64,000 nucleotides of DNA from Oscillospiraceae bacterium (GTDB lineage: Bacteria; Bacillota; Clostridia; Oscillospirales; Oscillospiraceae), in assembly GCA_017455685.1 (NCBI GenBank), contig JAFSZH010000021.1:1-64000 (forward strand), written 5' to 3'. This document shows, one piece after another, positions 8,459-17,908 of the stretch. The position numbers were made by a program, and so were the translations under genes. The notes below the pieces were generated by a model. That model was not told the origin of the DNA. It searched no databases and saw nothing but the letters and a program-made list of their open reading frames with translations. Position 1 is the first letter of the stretch. The number at the start of each line of letters is the position of its first letter.

Positions 8459-9525
8459 TTTTCAAATCTCCCCACGTAGTCCATGGTCGAGCCCCGCTCC
8501 AACGGGAAGCGCACAGGCGTTCCCCGGGCGGCGGACTCGTAGATCCCCAGTACCAGCTCCAGGGCCTTGCGGCCCTCGGCGCCGGAGCAGACCGGCTCTC
8601 TTCCCTGCTCCACAGCCTGGATCATATCCCGGTACAGCGGCGTGTGGCCGGCGCCCAGGTCGACCACGGCGTATTTCTCCAGGCTCTCCGGGAGCGAGGC
8701 GGGCCCTTCGGCAAACTGCCAGCGCTCCGCCTGATCCAGGAACTTGCCGCTGACGGACACCGTGCCCTTTTCCCCGAAGAAGGCCATGGAATCGCTGAGA
8801 TTGTTGGGATAGACGTTCACCGTGCCCTCGATGAGAGCGTAGGCGCCGCTTTTGAACTTCACCAGGGCCAGGCCCATGTCCTCCGCCTCGGTGTAGGGAT
8901 GGCACAGGTTGTCGGTGTAAGCGAAGACCTCCTCCGCGTCCCCCAGGATCCACTGCAGCAGATCGGTGTAATGGATGCACTGATTCATCAGCGTGCCGCC
9001 GTCGTTCTTCCAGGTGCCCCGCCAGGGGCCGACGTCAAAATATGCTTTGTTCCGGTTCCGGCGCACCTGGGCGGCGGCGTGGAACATTTTGCCGAAATCG
9101 CCGCCGTCCGCCGCCGCCTTCACGGCCCGGACGGAGGGAACGAAGCGGAGCTGATGGTTCACGCACAGCTTCACGCCGTTCCTTTTCGCGCACTCGATCA
9201 TGGCATCCGCGTCCTCCAGCGAGAGGGCGATGGGCTTTTCCACGATCACGTTGGCCCCCGCGTCCATGCAGTCGCAGGCGATGGCGCGCTTGACGCCGCT
9301 GCCCAGAGCCACGGCCGCAAGCTCCGGCCGGACCTCCGCGAGCATGGCGCGGTAATCGGCAAAGAGCTTCACGCCCTGCCGCTTTTCCTCCGGCAGGAGG
9401 GAGAGGGCTTTCTCCCGGTTTTCCTCCACCAGATCGCACAGCGCCGCGATCTCCAGCCCGCTTTCCAGCGCAGCCTTGATATGAGCCGCGGAGATCATGC
9501 CGCAGCCGATGAGCGCGTATTTCAT
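8455..9525 (-). CDS. wbpB: Gfo/Idh/MocA oxidoreductase, WbpB type
   Basis: 356 residues from the ATG at 9525, which overlaps the epimerase stop (ATGA); longer upstream readings run through the epimerase gene and are not real. The N-terminal Rossmann motif ALIGCGMISAAH, the VEKPIAL lysine motif, and GGTLMNQCIHYTDLLQW in the catalytic domain match WbpB/WlbA, which oxidise C3 of UDP-GlcNAcA. It has overlapping junctions with both neighbours, and the next two genes encode the aminotransferase partners needed for WbpB-WbpE coupling. Confidence 0.85.
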   Translation of the reverse strand: MKYALIGCGMISAAHIKAALESGLEIAALCDLVEENREKALSLLPEEKRQGVKLFADYRAMLAEVRPELAAVALGSGVKRAIACDCMDAGANVIVEKPIALSLEDADAMIECAKRNGVKLCVNHQLRFVPSVRAVKAAADGGDFGKMFHAAAQVRRNRNKAYFDVGPWRGTWKNDGGTLMNQCIHYTDLLQWILGDAEEVFAYTDNLCHPYTEAEDMGLALVKFKSGAYALIEGTVNVYPNNLSDSMAFFGEKGTVSVSGKFLDQAERWQFAEGPASLPESLEKYAVVDLGAGHTPLYRDMIQAVEQGREPVCSGAEGRKALELVLGIYESAARGTPVRFPLERGSTMDYVGRFEK

Positions 9526-10592
9526 AGCGTCACGTCCCTCAGGATATCGCAGATCTTCTCCGCCGCGTGGCCGTCGCCGAAAGGATGATAATTCGGGTCG
9601 ATGGTCTGTTCGGCGGACAGCTTGCGCAGGATGTCCTCCCGGTCCGGCTTGCCCAGCTGGTTGCGGTTGCCCACCATGGTCTCGGGCCAGGCCACGTAGT
9701 CCAGAATGAACACGCACTGCACCCCGGCGTAAAAGGCCTCACACTGGAGCCCGCCGGAGTCGGTGACGATCTTTTTCGCGTTTTTGGTCAGATGTACGGA
9801 GTCGGAATAGCCCACCGGCTGGGTGAGGATCACGTTTTGCAGACCCTCTTTGGCCTTGATGCGGGCGGCCCGGTCGTGGTTCCGGGGATGGACCGCGTAA
9901 ATGGTGGGGGCGTCCAGGCTGTTCATAGCCAGCAGGATCTCCGTCAGCGGTTCGTCGGTGCCGGTGTTCTCCTGCCGGTGGCAGGTCATGTAGTAGTACT
10001 CCTTCGGCACCGTGACGGCGTTGCCCTCAAAGTCCAGGATATGGGGCTCCCAGGGCAGGTCGGCAAAGTGGAGGAAGGAATCGTACATGATATTGCCCAC
10101 CACGTAGGCCCGCTCGCCCAGGCCCTCCCGCTCCAGCTTGCTCCTGGCGTCCTCGGTGGCGGCGAACAGCAGCCGGGAGCAGTGGTCGGTGACGATGCGG
10201 TTGACCTCCTCCGGGTTGGAGAGGGTGCCCAGACGGTTGCCCGCCTCCACGTGGAGCACGGGGATCTGAAGCTTCACCGCCGCCAGGGCAGCCGCCATGG
10301 TAGAGTTGGTGTCGCCGTAGACCAGCAGGGCGTCCGGTTTTTCTTTCATGAGCACCTGCTCCAGCTCGATGAGCATGCGCCCGGTCATCTCTCCGTGGCT
10401 GCCGCCGGAGATGCCCAGGTTGTAGTCCGGGGCGGGGATGCCCATTTCCCGGAAAAAGATCTCTGACATATTCGGATCGTAATGCTGGCCCGTATGGACC
10501 AGGATCTCCGTATGTTCCCGGCGCAGAGCACGGGAACCGGCCGCAGCTTTGATAAACTGCGGCCGGGCTCCTACTACCGTCACTATTTTCAT
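9522..10592 (-). CDS. wbpI: UDP-N-acetylhexosamine 2-epimerase, WbpI type
   Basis: 356 residues, typical length for WecB/WbpI. It starts MKIVTVVGARPQFIKAA and has HTGQHYDPNMS, VYGDTNSTMAAALAAVK, HVEAGNR and the C-terminal TDSGGLQCEAF. This family inverts C2 of UDP-GlcNAc or its diacetamido uronic acid. Four neighbours make UDP-GlcNAc3NAcA, so the likely product is UDP-ManNAc3NAcA; a WecB role giving UDP-ManNAc is the alternative. The start overlaps the wbpA stop (TAATG). Confidence 0.85.
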   Translation of the reverse strand: MKIVTVVGARPQFIKAAAGSRALRREHTEILVHTGQHYDPNMSEIFFREMGIPAPDYNLGISGGSHGEMTGRMLIELEQVLMKEKPDALLVYGDTNSTMAAALAAVKLQIPVLHVEAGNRLGTLSNPEEVNRIVTDHCSRLLFAATEDARSKLEREGLGERAYVVGNIMYDSFLHFADLPWEPHILDFEGNAVTVPKEYYYMTCHRQENTGTDEPLTEILLAMNSLDAPTIYAVHPRNHDRAARIKAKEGLQNVILTQPVGYSDSVHLTKNAKKIVTDSGGLQCEAFYAGVQCVFILDYVAWPETMVGNRNQLGKPDREDILRKLSAEQTIDPNYHPFGDGHAAEKICDILRDVTL

Positions 10593-11899
10593 TACAGTAC
10601 CTCAATATTGTCCCGGCAGGCCACGTTCTTCATGGCGTTCTTGGTATCGAACACCAGCCTGGCATGGCGCTGGACCAGTTCATAATCCACGTTGGTATGG
10701 GCCGCCGTGACCATCACCAGATCTGCGTTCTTCACCGCCTCCGGCGTGAGGGCGGGGATGCTCTCCATGGTAAGCGCACCCTTGCGGAATTTGGGGACCC
10801 AGGGATCGTAATACTCCACCTGCGCGCCGCGCTTGAGCAGCTCCTGGATCACGCTGATGGCCGGGCTCTCCCGGTAGTCGTCGATGTCCTGCTTGTAGGC
10901 CACGCCCAGCACCAGGAACTTCGACCCGTTGACGGATTTCTGCACCGCGTTGAGGATCCGGCCCGCCCGGTCCACGCAGTACTCGGGCATCCGGTCGTTG
11001 ACCATCATGGACGCCTCGATCATGGAGGTGTGGAAGCCGTATTCCCGGGCCTTCCAGCTCAGATAATAGGGGTCCAGGGGGATGCAGTGCCCGCCCAGGC
11101 CGGGGCCGGGATAAAACGCCTGGAAGCCGTAGGGCTTGCTCTTGGCGGCGTCCACCACTTCCCAGATGTCGATGCCCATCCGGTCGCAGAGGATGGCCAG
11201 CTCGTTGATCAGACCGATGTTCACGTTCCGGTAAGTGTTCTCCAGGATCTTCTCCATTTCCGCGATGGCGGGCGAGGAGACCTTGTAGACCGGCGCTTCC
11301 AGCACGGTCTCATACATGGCGGCGGCCACCTCCGTACACTCGGGAGTACAGCCGCCCACCACCTTGGGGGTGTTCTTGGTCTTATAGATCAGGTTTCCCG
11401 GGTCCACTCGCTCCGGGGAGAAGGCCAGGTAAAAGTCCTTGCCGCATTTGAGCCCGGAGGTCTCCAGAATGGGCTTCACCAGCTCCTCGGTGGTGCCGGG
11501 ATAGGTGGTGGACTCCAGCACAACCAGCATATCCTTGTGGACGTAAGGGGCGATGCTCTCCGTGGAGGAGCGGACGTAGCTGATATCGGGCTGCTGATGG
11601 GCGTCCAGCGGCGTGGGGACGCAGATGCACACGCAGTCGCAGGAGGCGGCCTCGGCAAAGTCGGAGGTGGCCGACAGCCGACCGTTCTCCACCAGGGTCT
11701 TCAGGTCCTCGTTGACCACGTCGCCGATGTAGTTGTGCCCGGCGTTGACCATGTCCACTTTTTCCTTCTGCACGTCAAAGCCGATGACCCGGAAGCCCGC
11801 CTTGGCCTTTTCCACCGCCAGAGGCAGCCCCACGTAGCCCAGGCCGATGACGCCCAGAGTCGCTTTCCGCGCCAGGAGCTTATCCTTCAGATTGCCCAT
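10592..11899 (-). CDS. wbpA: UDP-N-acetylglucosamine 6-dehydrogenase, WbpA type
   Basis: 435 residues; ATG preceded by GAGGGA. N-terminal NAD-binding motif GVIGLGYVGLPLAVEKAKAG, VCICVPTPLD, LESTTYPGTTEE, AFSPERVDPGN, and the catalytic cysteine in GPGLGGHCIPLDPYYLSWKA. The length and these motifs fit the UDP-GlcNAc dehydrogenase (WbpA/WecC) branch better than the shorter UDP-glucose dehydrogenase at 21522. It oxidises UDP-GlcNAc to UDP-GlcNAcA with NAD. First gene of the operon, about 60 bp after its predicted transcription start. Confidence 0.88.
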   Translation of the reverse strand: MGNLKDKLLARKATLGVIGLGYVGLPLAVEKAKAGFRVIGFDVQKEKVDMVNAGHNYIGDVVNEDLKTLVENGRLSATSDFAEAASCDCVCICVPTPLDAHQQPDISYVRSSTESIAPYVHKDMLVVLESTTYPGTTEELVKPILETSGLKCGKDFYLAFSPERVDPGNLIYKTKNTPKVVGGCTPECTEVAAAMYETVLEAPVYKVSSPAIAEMEKILENTYRNVNIGLINELAILCDRMGIDIWEVVDAAKSKPYGFQAFYPGPGLGGHCIPLDPYYLSWKAREYGFHTSMIEASMMVNDRMPEYCVDRAGRILNAVQKSVNGSKFLVLGVAYKQDIDDYRESPAISVIQELLKRGAQVEYYDPWVPKFRKGALTMESIPALTPEAVKNADLVMVTAAHTNVDYELVQRHARLVFDTKNAMKNVACRDNIEVL

Positions 11900-11965
11900 T
11901 TCGATCCCTCAAATCTGTTTATTCTATGATTCCCGCCGGTCCGGGATAGCCCGGCACGACAGTTA

Positions 11966-11994
11966 AATATACCACGTTTTTGCTTTTTTCGCAA
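11966..11994 (-). promoter_or_regulatory. Promoter of the wbp operon
   Basis: TTGCGA (11989-11994) and TATATT (11966-11971) with a 17-bp spacer on the minus strand. The leader that follows contains a short GCCGGG/CCCGGAC stem. Confidence 0.65.
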
Positions 11995-12018
11995 TATGAC
12001 CGGGGAAGAACTGTTCAC

Positions 12019-12041
12019 AAAAGGCGCCCGTCATGCCTTTT
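12019..12041 (-). terminator. Weak hairpin at the flippase stop
   Basis: AAAAGGC / GCCTTTT arms with a 9-base loop overlap the flippase stop codon. The stem is weak and has little U-run beyond the arm, so some read-through into the wbp operon is likely. Confidence 0.3.
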
Positions 12042-13590
12042 TCTTTTTGGCGAAGTGGCGAAGAAGTCCCGCCGCCTTGTTTTTCATGTAAAGGAACTGG
12101 GGACTGCGGCGGAACAGCAGATACCACAGCCCGTTGGGGATCACCGCGCAGAGCACGCCGCAGGCGAAGAAGCCGCCCCAGGAGGGCGTGGAGAACGGCA
12201 GCGTGGCCAGCTTGACCAGCGCGCCGGTGGCCATGACCAGTGCCAGATCCCGGAAATACATCCGGTAGAACTCCCAGGCCTTTTTGCCGAAGGCCTCCCG
12301 GTAGACCAGGCTGGGGTCGAAGGACAGCATGACGATCAGGCTGACAGTGGTGCCCAGCAGCGCGCCGCCCACGCCCAGTCCGGCAGGTCCTACCAGCACG
12401 ATGGACAGGGCCGCGTTCAGCACCGAGGAGAAAATATAGCGATACCGTGTCTGCCAGAACAGGCCGTGCACGTCCCGGTACTTCACCACCGCCCCGGCCA
12501 GGCCCTCGATGAGGAAGTTGAAGACCAGCAGGAATTCCTCCCAGGGGGCCAGCAGCCACTTGGTGTCGTGCAGCCACACGCCGATGATGAAGGGCCGGAA
12601 CATGATCCACAGGCTGATGGAGCAGAAGCCGTAGACCCAGAAATAGATGAAGTGGAGGTTACGTAGGAATTCCTCCTTCCGCTCCGGTGTCTCTACAGCG
12701 CAGAAATTGCCGATGCTGGAGTGCATGGAGCCGAAGATGGTCCGCAGGATGGCATCCACCGAGGAGCGCAGCATCAGGTAGTTGGAGAAGACGCCGGTGC
12801 GGGCCACGCCGATCAGCGCAGAGATCACCGTGGAGTCGATGCCGTCGTTCAGCACCCGGCAGATCCGGTTGGCGGCCATACCCGCCACGTTGCGCAGGAT
12901 GGGCGCTTTTTCCTCTTTGGTCAGCGGGGTGATATTCTCGTCGCGCAGATAGGGGTACATCCTGTCCACCTGGCGCTTGACCAGGTAGTTTGAAAGGATG
13001 TTGGTGGTGATGCCCACCGCGGAATAGACGTAGAAGGACAACCGGGGATCGCTGCGCAACAGCAGCAGCAGGACGATGCGCAGTACGGAATTCAGCAGCG
13101 AGATCAGAAAGCTGATGATGGATATCACGTAGCCCTTCTGATCCGCTTCCAGGATCGCGCCCTTGTAGGCGAAAAACCAGTAGGAAGAGGTCATCTCCAG
13201 TACCATCATCAAATAGATGACCTTGAGATTGACCAGATCCGTGCCGCCCTTGGCCAGATACGGCAGAACGGGCGTCAGCGCCGTGCCCACGATGAGGAAC
13301 ACCGTGCCGATGACCCGGAAAGCCCGGCGGTAAAAGTCCATGAGGGACTTGATCTTTTCCGTGTTGCTGTCGGCGATGGGCTTGTACAGGGCGTAAATGA
13401 TGCACGAGCCGATGCCCAGGTCCGCCAGGCACAGCACCGTCAGCACGCTGCCGAACAGGCCGTTGATGCCCAGGTATTCCTCGCTCAGGCAGTAGATGAA
13501 TACTGTGCGGGATATAAAGCCGATCAGGAACTTCAGGATCTGCCCGGCAAAGCCCGTGGCCATGTTCCGCAGAGAATAGATCGTTCGCAT
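12031..13590 (-). CDS. Wzx-type polysaccharide flippase
   Basis: 519 residues with about 12-14 membrane helices and the usual start of the family (SLRNMATGFAGQILKFLIGFISRTVFIYCL, a conserved loop then EEYLGINGLFGSVL). Predicted to move the lipid-linked repeat unit across the membrane (MOP/PST superfamily). It is the last gene of the glycosyltransferase operon, 42 bp after a GT2, with GGGAGG ahead of the ATG. Its presence with an initiating phosphotransferase points to a Wzx/Wzy-style pathway. Confidence 0.88.
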   Translation of the reverse strand: MRTIYSLRNMATGFAGQILKFLIGFISRTVFIYCLSEEYLGINGLFGSVLTVLCLADLGIGSCIIYALYKPIADSNTEKIKSLMDFYRRAFRVIGTVFLIVGTALTPVLPYLAKGGTDLVNLKVIYLMMVLEMTSSYWFFAYKGAILEADQKGYVISIISFLISLLNSVLRIVLLLLLRSDPRLSFYVYSAVGITTNILSNYLVKRQVDRMYPYLRDENITPLTKEEKAPILRNVAGMAANRICRVLNDGIDSTVISALIGVARTGVFSNYLMLRSSVDAILRTIFGSMHSSIGNFCAVETPERKEEFLRNLHFIYFWVYGFCSISLWIMFRPFIIGVWLHDTKWLLAPWEEFLLVFNFLIEGLAGAVVKYRDVHGLFWQTRYRYIFSSVLNAALSIVLVGPAGLGVGGALLGTTVSLIVMLSFDPSLVYREAFGKKAWEFYRMYFRDLALVMATGALVKLATLPFSTPSWGGFFACGVLCAVIPNGLWYLLFRRSPQFLYMKNKAAGLLRHFAKKKKA

Positions 13591-13632
13591 ATTCGGGCAG
13601 TCCCTCCCTTCTTCCGATTCTTATTCAGCCGG

Positions 13633-14577
13633 TCAGCGTCCTCCGGCCAGACGGTAATAGGTCTCCGGCGACAGCCGGTAGAGCAGCCGGGCCAGCGCGG
13701 CGCGGGCGCGGTGCTCTCCGCCGGTCCTGCGGCTGTACTCCAAGCGGGTCTTTTTCAGTGTTTCCAGCGCCTCACGCCGGTTTTCCAGCGCAGAGGCGGC
13801 ATAAGCCTTATACAGGCTGTCGCAGTCGTGCACCAGCTTCTTCGCCGCAAAGGGACACAGTGCCGGGGCTTTTTCCTCCAGCAGGCCATAGATCTCCTGC
13901 CATGCCAGTACCTGGTCCACGGAACGGGCGTTCACCGCGCCGGTGGTGGCGCTGCCGCTGCGCCGGAAATACCGGTAGGTAGCGTCCTCCGTCACTGTCA
14001 TATCCGGACATTCGGCGAGCACCCGGGCACAGTAGAGGGCGTCCTCCGCCCTGGCATAGGGCGGGAAGCGGTGCTTTTTCGCCGCCTCGGCCGGAAAGAG
14101 CTTGTTCCAGCAGCCGTAGAGCCCGTCGGAATCCAGAAAAAAGGCCGGGAGGACCGCGTCGTCTTCATACCTGCCCGGTTTTGGCTGAAAGCGTGTCCCC
14201 TCCGCGCCGGTTTCGTCCACGCTGACAGCTGCGCAGGCGGTCACGGCGGCGCCGCTCTCCCGGGCGGCTGCATACAGCCGCTCCAGATGTTCGGGCGCAT
14301 AGGCGTCGTCGCTGTCGAGAAAGGTGATATACTCCCCCGCCGCCGCGTCCAGTCCGGCGTTCCGGGCGGCGCCCACCCCGGCGTTGGCCTGGTCGAGGAC
14401 ACGGATCCGACTGTCCCCCGCCGCCAGAGCGCGGCAGAGCTTTTCGGAGCCGTCGGTGGAGCCGTCGTTCACCAGGATCAGCTCCCAGTCGTTCATGGTC
14501 TGGGCCAGCACGCTCTCCACGCACTTTTCCAGATAGTCTTTCACGTTGTATACGGGGGTAATGATGCTGATCGTCAT
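13633..14577 (-). CDS. Glycosyltransferase family 2
   Basis: 314 residues. GT-A fold start TISIITPVYNVKDYLEKCVESV, VNDGSTDGS, and the DxD-type metal motif in FLDSDD (about 101-106). The C-terminal third is helical and probably sets acceptor specificity. The start follows the previous stop by one base, with GGAGGG upstream. Likely adds one sugar to the lipid-linked repeat unit in the cytoplasm; donor unknown. Confidence 0.88.
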   Translation of the reverse strand: MTISIITPVYNVKDYLEKCVESVLAQTMNDWELILVNDGSTDGSEKLCRALAAGDSRIRVLDQANAGVGAARNAGLDAAAGEYITFLDSDDAYAPEHLERLYAAARESGAAVTACAAVSVDETGAEGTRFQPKPGRYEDDAVLPAFFLDSDGLYGCWNKLFPAEAAKKHRFPPYARAEDALYCARVLAECPDMTVTEDATYRYFRRSGSATTGAVNARSVDQVLAWQEIYGLLEEKAPALCPFAAKKLVHDCDSLYKAYAASALENRREALETLKKTRLEYSRRTGGEHRARAALARLLYRLSPETYYRLAGGR

Positions 14578-14578
14578 A

Positions 14579-15700
14579 TCATCCCTCCAGCACCCGGCGG
14601 TACAGCGCCGTCAGCTGCCCGGTCACCGCCGATTCGGAAAATCGTTCCGCGCAGATGGCCGCGATCCGGGCGGGATCGTAGCTGTCATAATTTTCCAGCG
14701 CGGTCACCATGGCGTCCGTCAGGGCGGGCACGTCCTCCACGTCCACGGCTATGCCGGTCTCCGGCAGGGCCAGCAGCTCCCAGGCGTTGGTCTTTGTCAT
14801 GATGATGGGCAGGCCGCAGGCCATGGCTTCCACGTATACCACACCGAAGGTCTCCGTGCGGCTGGGCAGCACGAAGATCTGGTTTCGGCGCAGGGTGCTG
14901 GCCACTTCCTCCCGGGAGACGTTCCCGGCAAAGGTGACCTTCTCCCGGATCCCCAGCTCCTCCGCCAGCGCTTCCAGCGCGGAGCGCTCAACCCCGTCGC
15001 CGCAGACGGTGAGCGTCAGTTGTTTTTCCGTCCTCTCCGCCGCCGCAGCAAAGGCCCGCAGCAGCAGATCGAAGCCCTTTTTATAGTCCAGCATTCCAAC
15101 GGACACAAAGCCGATGCTCTCCCCTGCCTGCGCGCGGAGCTCTCCTGAGAAGAACCGCTCGCTGACCAGATTGGGGATCACGGCGATCTCCTTGCCGCCG
15201 CAGTACGGGCGGATCTGCTCCCGCAGACCGGGGCTTACGGCAACGATCGCGTCCGTGGCGGCGTAGTCCCGGGCGACAGAACGCAGCTGCTTTTCATTCA
15301 GCAGCCCACGCTCGAACCAGGTGACGTGCTCGGTGACCACGATGGGCAGGCCGAAAAGGGCTTTCAGCCCCCGGGCGTAGCGGACGGCACGGAAGGAGTG
15401 GACGTGGATGATCTCCGGCCGTTCCTCCTTCGGCATGGCGCGCAGGAGCTTGATCATGGCGTTCATGATCCGGAAGTATGTCAGATGACAGGGAATTCGC
15501 TTGACAGAAATGGCGTATTCTGTCACTTCGCCACGACGGGACTTTTCCACCCGGCAGGGGATCGACCTGCTGGAAAACACCGCGAAAACGCTGACGCTGT
15601 GCCCGGCGCGGGCAAGCGCCTCCGCCTGCTCGGCAAAAAAGGAACCGCGCACGGGGTCGTTTTTCGTGGGGTACCAGGAGGGCAGGATCAGAATACGCAT
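14579..15700 (-). CDS. Glycosyltransferase family 4 (GT-B)
   Basis: 373 residues. N-terminal PSWYPTKNDPVRGSFFAEQA is typical of GT4 enzymes in exopolysaccharide loci. The C-terminal domain has VGMLDYKKGFDLLLRAF and the retaining-GT E-x7-E motif in SRTETFGVVYVEAMACGLPII. AAGGAG stands six bases before the ATG. Second-to-last transferase of the operon that starts at wbqC. Confidence 0.88.
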   Translation of the reverse strand: MRILILPSWYPTKNDPVRGSFFAEQAEALARAGHSVSVFAVFSSRSIPCRVEKSRRGEVTEYAISVKRIPCHLTYFRIMNAMIKLLRAMPKEERPEIIHVHSFRAVRYARGLKALFGLPIVVTEHVTWFERGLLNEKQLRSVARDYAATDAIVAVSPGLREQIRPYCGGKEIAVIPNLVSERFFSGELRAQAGESIGFVSVGMLDYKKGFDLLLRAFAAAAERTEKQLTLTVCGDGVERSALEALAEELGIREKVTFAGNVSREEVASTLRRNQIFVLPSRTETFGVVYVEAMACGLPIIMTKTNAWELLALPETGIAVDVEDVPALTDAMVTALENYDSYDPARIAAICAERFSESAVTGQLTALYRRVLEG

Positions 15701-15710
15701 GGATAACTCC

Positions 15711-16787
15711 TTACCGTTTCTTTTCGAGCAGGTCCTCCGCCACCCGGCGGGCCCGGTGGATCCACAGGTTCCCCTGCTCCAGGGCCGCGGCGGCCTGCCG
15801 CCGCCAGTTTTCCAGCCGCTGCGGGTCGGAGAGCATGTCCCGGACGTTATCGGCGATCTCCGCAGGACTGTCCCCGGAGACCTGGCCCACGCCGTTTTCC
15901 CGCACCAGGGCCGCGATGGCGGTCACGTCGGTGGAGGCCACCGGCATGCCGTAGCTAAGATATTCAAAAAACTTGATATTCACGGAAACGTCGGTGTAGG
16001 CGTTGCGCTGCACCGGGATCATGGCCAGAGAAGCCCGGGCGTACAGCGGGTCCAGCCCCGCGCCGGAGGTGTGATGGATCTCCAGCCAGGGGGCGGAGCG
16101 CAGTGCCTCCGGGATAAGGCCGACCTCTTTTTCCCGGCAGGCCAGGATCAGGCGGAAGGTCTCGTCCCCCTCGTTGAGCAGCCGGAAAGCCTCCAGCAGC
16201 TGCCGGCCGCCGTAGTCGCCTTCGATGCCGCCCACGTAAATGCAGGTGTTCTCCTCTCCGGGGCCTGTCAGTTTGCCCGCTTCCCCGGCGGGAGGCAGGG
16301 CGCGCATATCCCGGTAACGGAAATACTCCGACGCGGCTGTCGACGGAAAATACACGATATCCGCCAGCTCCAGCAGCTTGTCGGTCCGCCGCTGCATTAT
16401 ATCCAGATACGCGTCCTTCAAGCGCCCTGACAGGTCGGTGCGCCGGGGATAGAACTCCGGGAATTTCCAGTAGAAATCCCGGTAGAAATAGCCGATGGGA
16501 ACGCCCTTTTCGCTGACCTTCCGGATCAGGCGGTGATCCTCCGGCCAGAGGATGGGATAGACCGGGGATTCGATATAGCAGATATCCGGGGTGTGGTTGT
16601 CCAGCCAGGAGGAAACCTTTTCCACCTGCTCTCTTCTGTCGACGCGTTCCGCCTTGTTCTGGGATCCGGCAAGCAGCAGCACCTCGTGTCCCTCGTCCAG
16701 AAAGGCCCGGTACATCTTCTGCGGGCGTACCCCGGAGCCGGATACAGCCTGTCCGAAGCTTATATAGGTGATATACAGGATCAGCAT
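15711..16787 (-). CDS. Glycosyltransferase, GT4-like, divergent
   Basis: 358 residues, GT-B-like. The N-terminus (YITYISFGQAVSGSGVRP) and the C-terminal VNIKFFEYLSYGMPVASTDV stand where family 4 enzymes bind the nucleotide sugar. The usual E-x7-E is replaced by a shorter KFFEYLSYGMP segment, as in several divergent capsule enzymes. The start overlaps the upstream stop by 7 bp, with AGGAGG ahead of it. Donor and acceptor cannot be assigned. Confidence 0.8.
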   Translation of the reverse strand: MLILYITYISFGQAVSGSGVRPQKMYRAFLDEGHEVLLLAGSQNKAERVDRREQVEKVSSWLDNHTPDICYIESPVYPILWPEDHRLIRKVSEKGVPIGYFYRDFYWKFPEFYPRRTDLSGRLKDAYLDIMQRRTDKLLELADIVYFPSTAASEYFRYRDMRALPPAGEAGKLTGPGEENTCIYVGGIEGDYGGRQLLEAFRLLNEGDETFRLILACREKEVGLIPEALRSAPWLEIHHTSGAGLDPLYARASLAMIPVQRNAYTDVSVNIKFFEYLSYGMPVASTDVTAIAALVRENGVGQVSGDSPAEIADNVRDMLSDPQRLENWRRQAAAALEQGNLWIHRARRVAEDLLEKKR

Positions 16788-17908
16788 GAAAGTGCCTCCT
16801 CATACACCGCCGTCAGCTGCCGGGCAACGGTCTCCGGAGAAAAGTTTTCCCGGGCGTAGGCGGCGATGGCGGCACTGTCGTAGTTTTCCCTTGTTTTGAC
16901 CATCCGCTCCATGGCGTCGGTGAGCGCGGTCACGTCTTCCGCCGGGATCAGGATGCCGTTGGTCTCGTTAACGAAGTCCTCCGGCCCGCCGCAGACCGTG
17001 GCGATCACGGGCAGCCCCGCGGCCATGGCCTCGATATACACCACGCCGAAGGTCTCCATCCTGGAAGGAAGCACGAAGGCGTCACAGCGCTCATACTGCC
17101 GGGCGATGTCTTTTCTTTCCAGTCGGCCCAGGAATTCCACCCGGTCTCCCAGGCCAAGTGTCTCCGCCATCGCCTCCAGCGAAGCACGCTCCGGCCCGTC
17201 CCCGATGACGGTCAGGCAGGCGTCGATCCCCCGGCTGCGAAGCTCCGCCAGGGCGGGGAGCAGAAGATCGTACCCCTTGCGGGGAATGAGATTGCCCGTG
17301 GCGGCAAAGCGGAAACTCCCCTCCCTCTTCCGGGGCGCGCCCGGCAGAGCGAAGCTCTCCAGATCCACCACGTTGTGGATCACCTGTACTGAACGGCCTG
17401 TGTTGCGCCGGATCTGTTCCGCCTGGGGGGCGCTGACGCACAGCAGCCTGTCCGCGAAACGGTAGGCCTCGTTCTCCCGGTCCAGCTCGCCCTGATCCGG
17501 TTCCGGCGTCGCGGAGCGGGAATCATGCTCGGTATAGACCGTAGGCACGCCCAGCTTGTGGGCCAGGGGGAAAAAGCCCGTGCCGAAATGGGAGTGGATC
17601 AGCTCCGGCTGCCAGCCGTCAGCCAGCACCCTTTCCCACAGCCGTTTGGCGGCCAGCTGCTGGGCGACGTAGGCTAGAGAGCTGGGATGCCGCCCCACGG
17701 GGATGGCGCAGTAATAAACCGGCATTCCGTCCAGCTCAAAGGTCCGTAAGCCCCAGGGCCGGCGGCGGCGTGCCGAGCGGGTGTCCACGGCGGCAAACCG
17801 CACGTCGTGTCCCGCGGCGCGCAGCGCTCTGGCCTGGTCCAGTTCAAAGATCCCCAGTTCCCGGCTGCCGTTCTGATCCAGCCCGCGGCCGGTGACCAAA
17901 ATGCGCAT
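16781..17908 (-). CDS. Glycosyltransferase family 4 (GT-B)
   Basis: 375 residues. GT4 pattern: LIHSHFGTGFFPLAHKLGVP and VYTEHDS in the N-terminal domain, GNLIPRKGYDLLLPAL at the linker, and the E-x7-E motif in SRMETFGVVYIEAMAAGLPVI. Part of the four-GT4 block; its start codon directly abuts the stop of the gene before it (TAAATG). It resembles the 14579-15700 enzyme in its C-terminal half, consistent with an older duplication. Confidence 0.88.
   Translation of the reverse strand: MRILVTGRGLDQNGSRELGIFELDQARALRAAGHDVRFAAVDTRSARRRRPWGLRTFELDGMPVYYCAIPVGRHPSSLAYVAQQLAAKRLWERVLADGWQPELIHSHFGTGFFPLAHKLGVPTVYTEHDSRSATPEPDQGELDRENEAYRFADRLLCVSAPQAEQIRRNTGRSVQVIHNVVDLESFALPGAPRKREGSFRFAATGNLIPRKGYDLLLPALAELRSRGIDACLTVIGDGPERASLEAMAETLGLGDRVEFLGRLERKDIARQYERCDAFVLPSRMETFGVVYIEAMAAGLPVIATVCGGPEDFVNETNGILIPAEDVTALTDAMERMVKTRENYDSAAIAAYARENFSPETVARQLTAVYEEALSC

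Noticed and set aside
11941..11962. CCGGG-type stem in the wbpA leader considered as a riboswitch
   Set aside because: Too short; no aptamer-like conserved core or alternative terminator visible.
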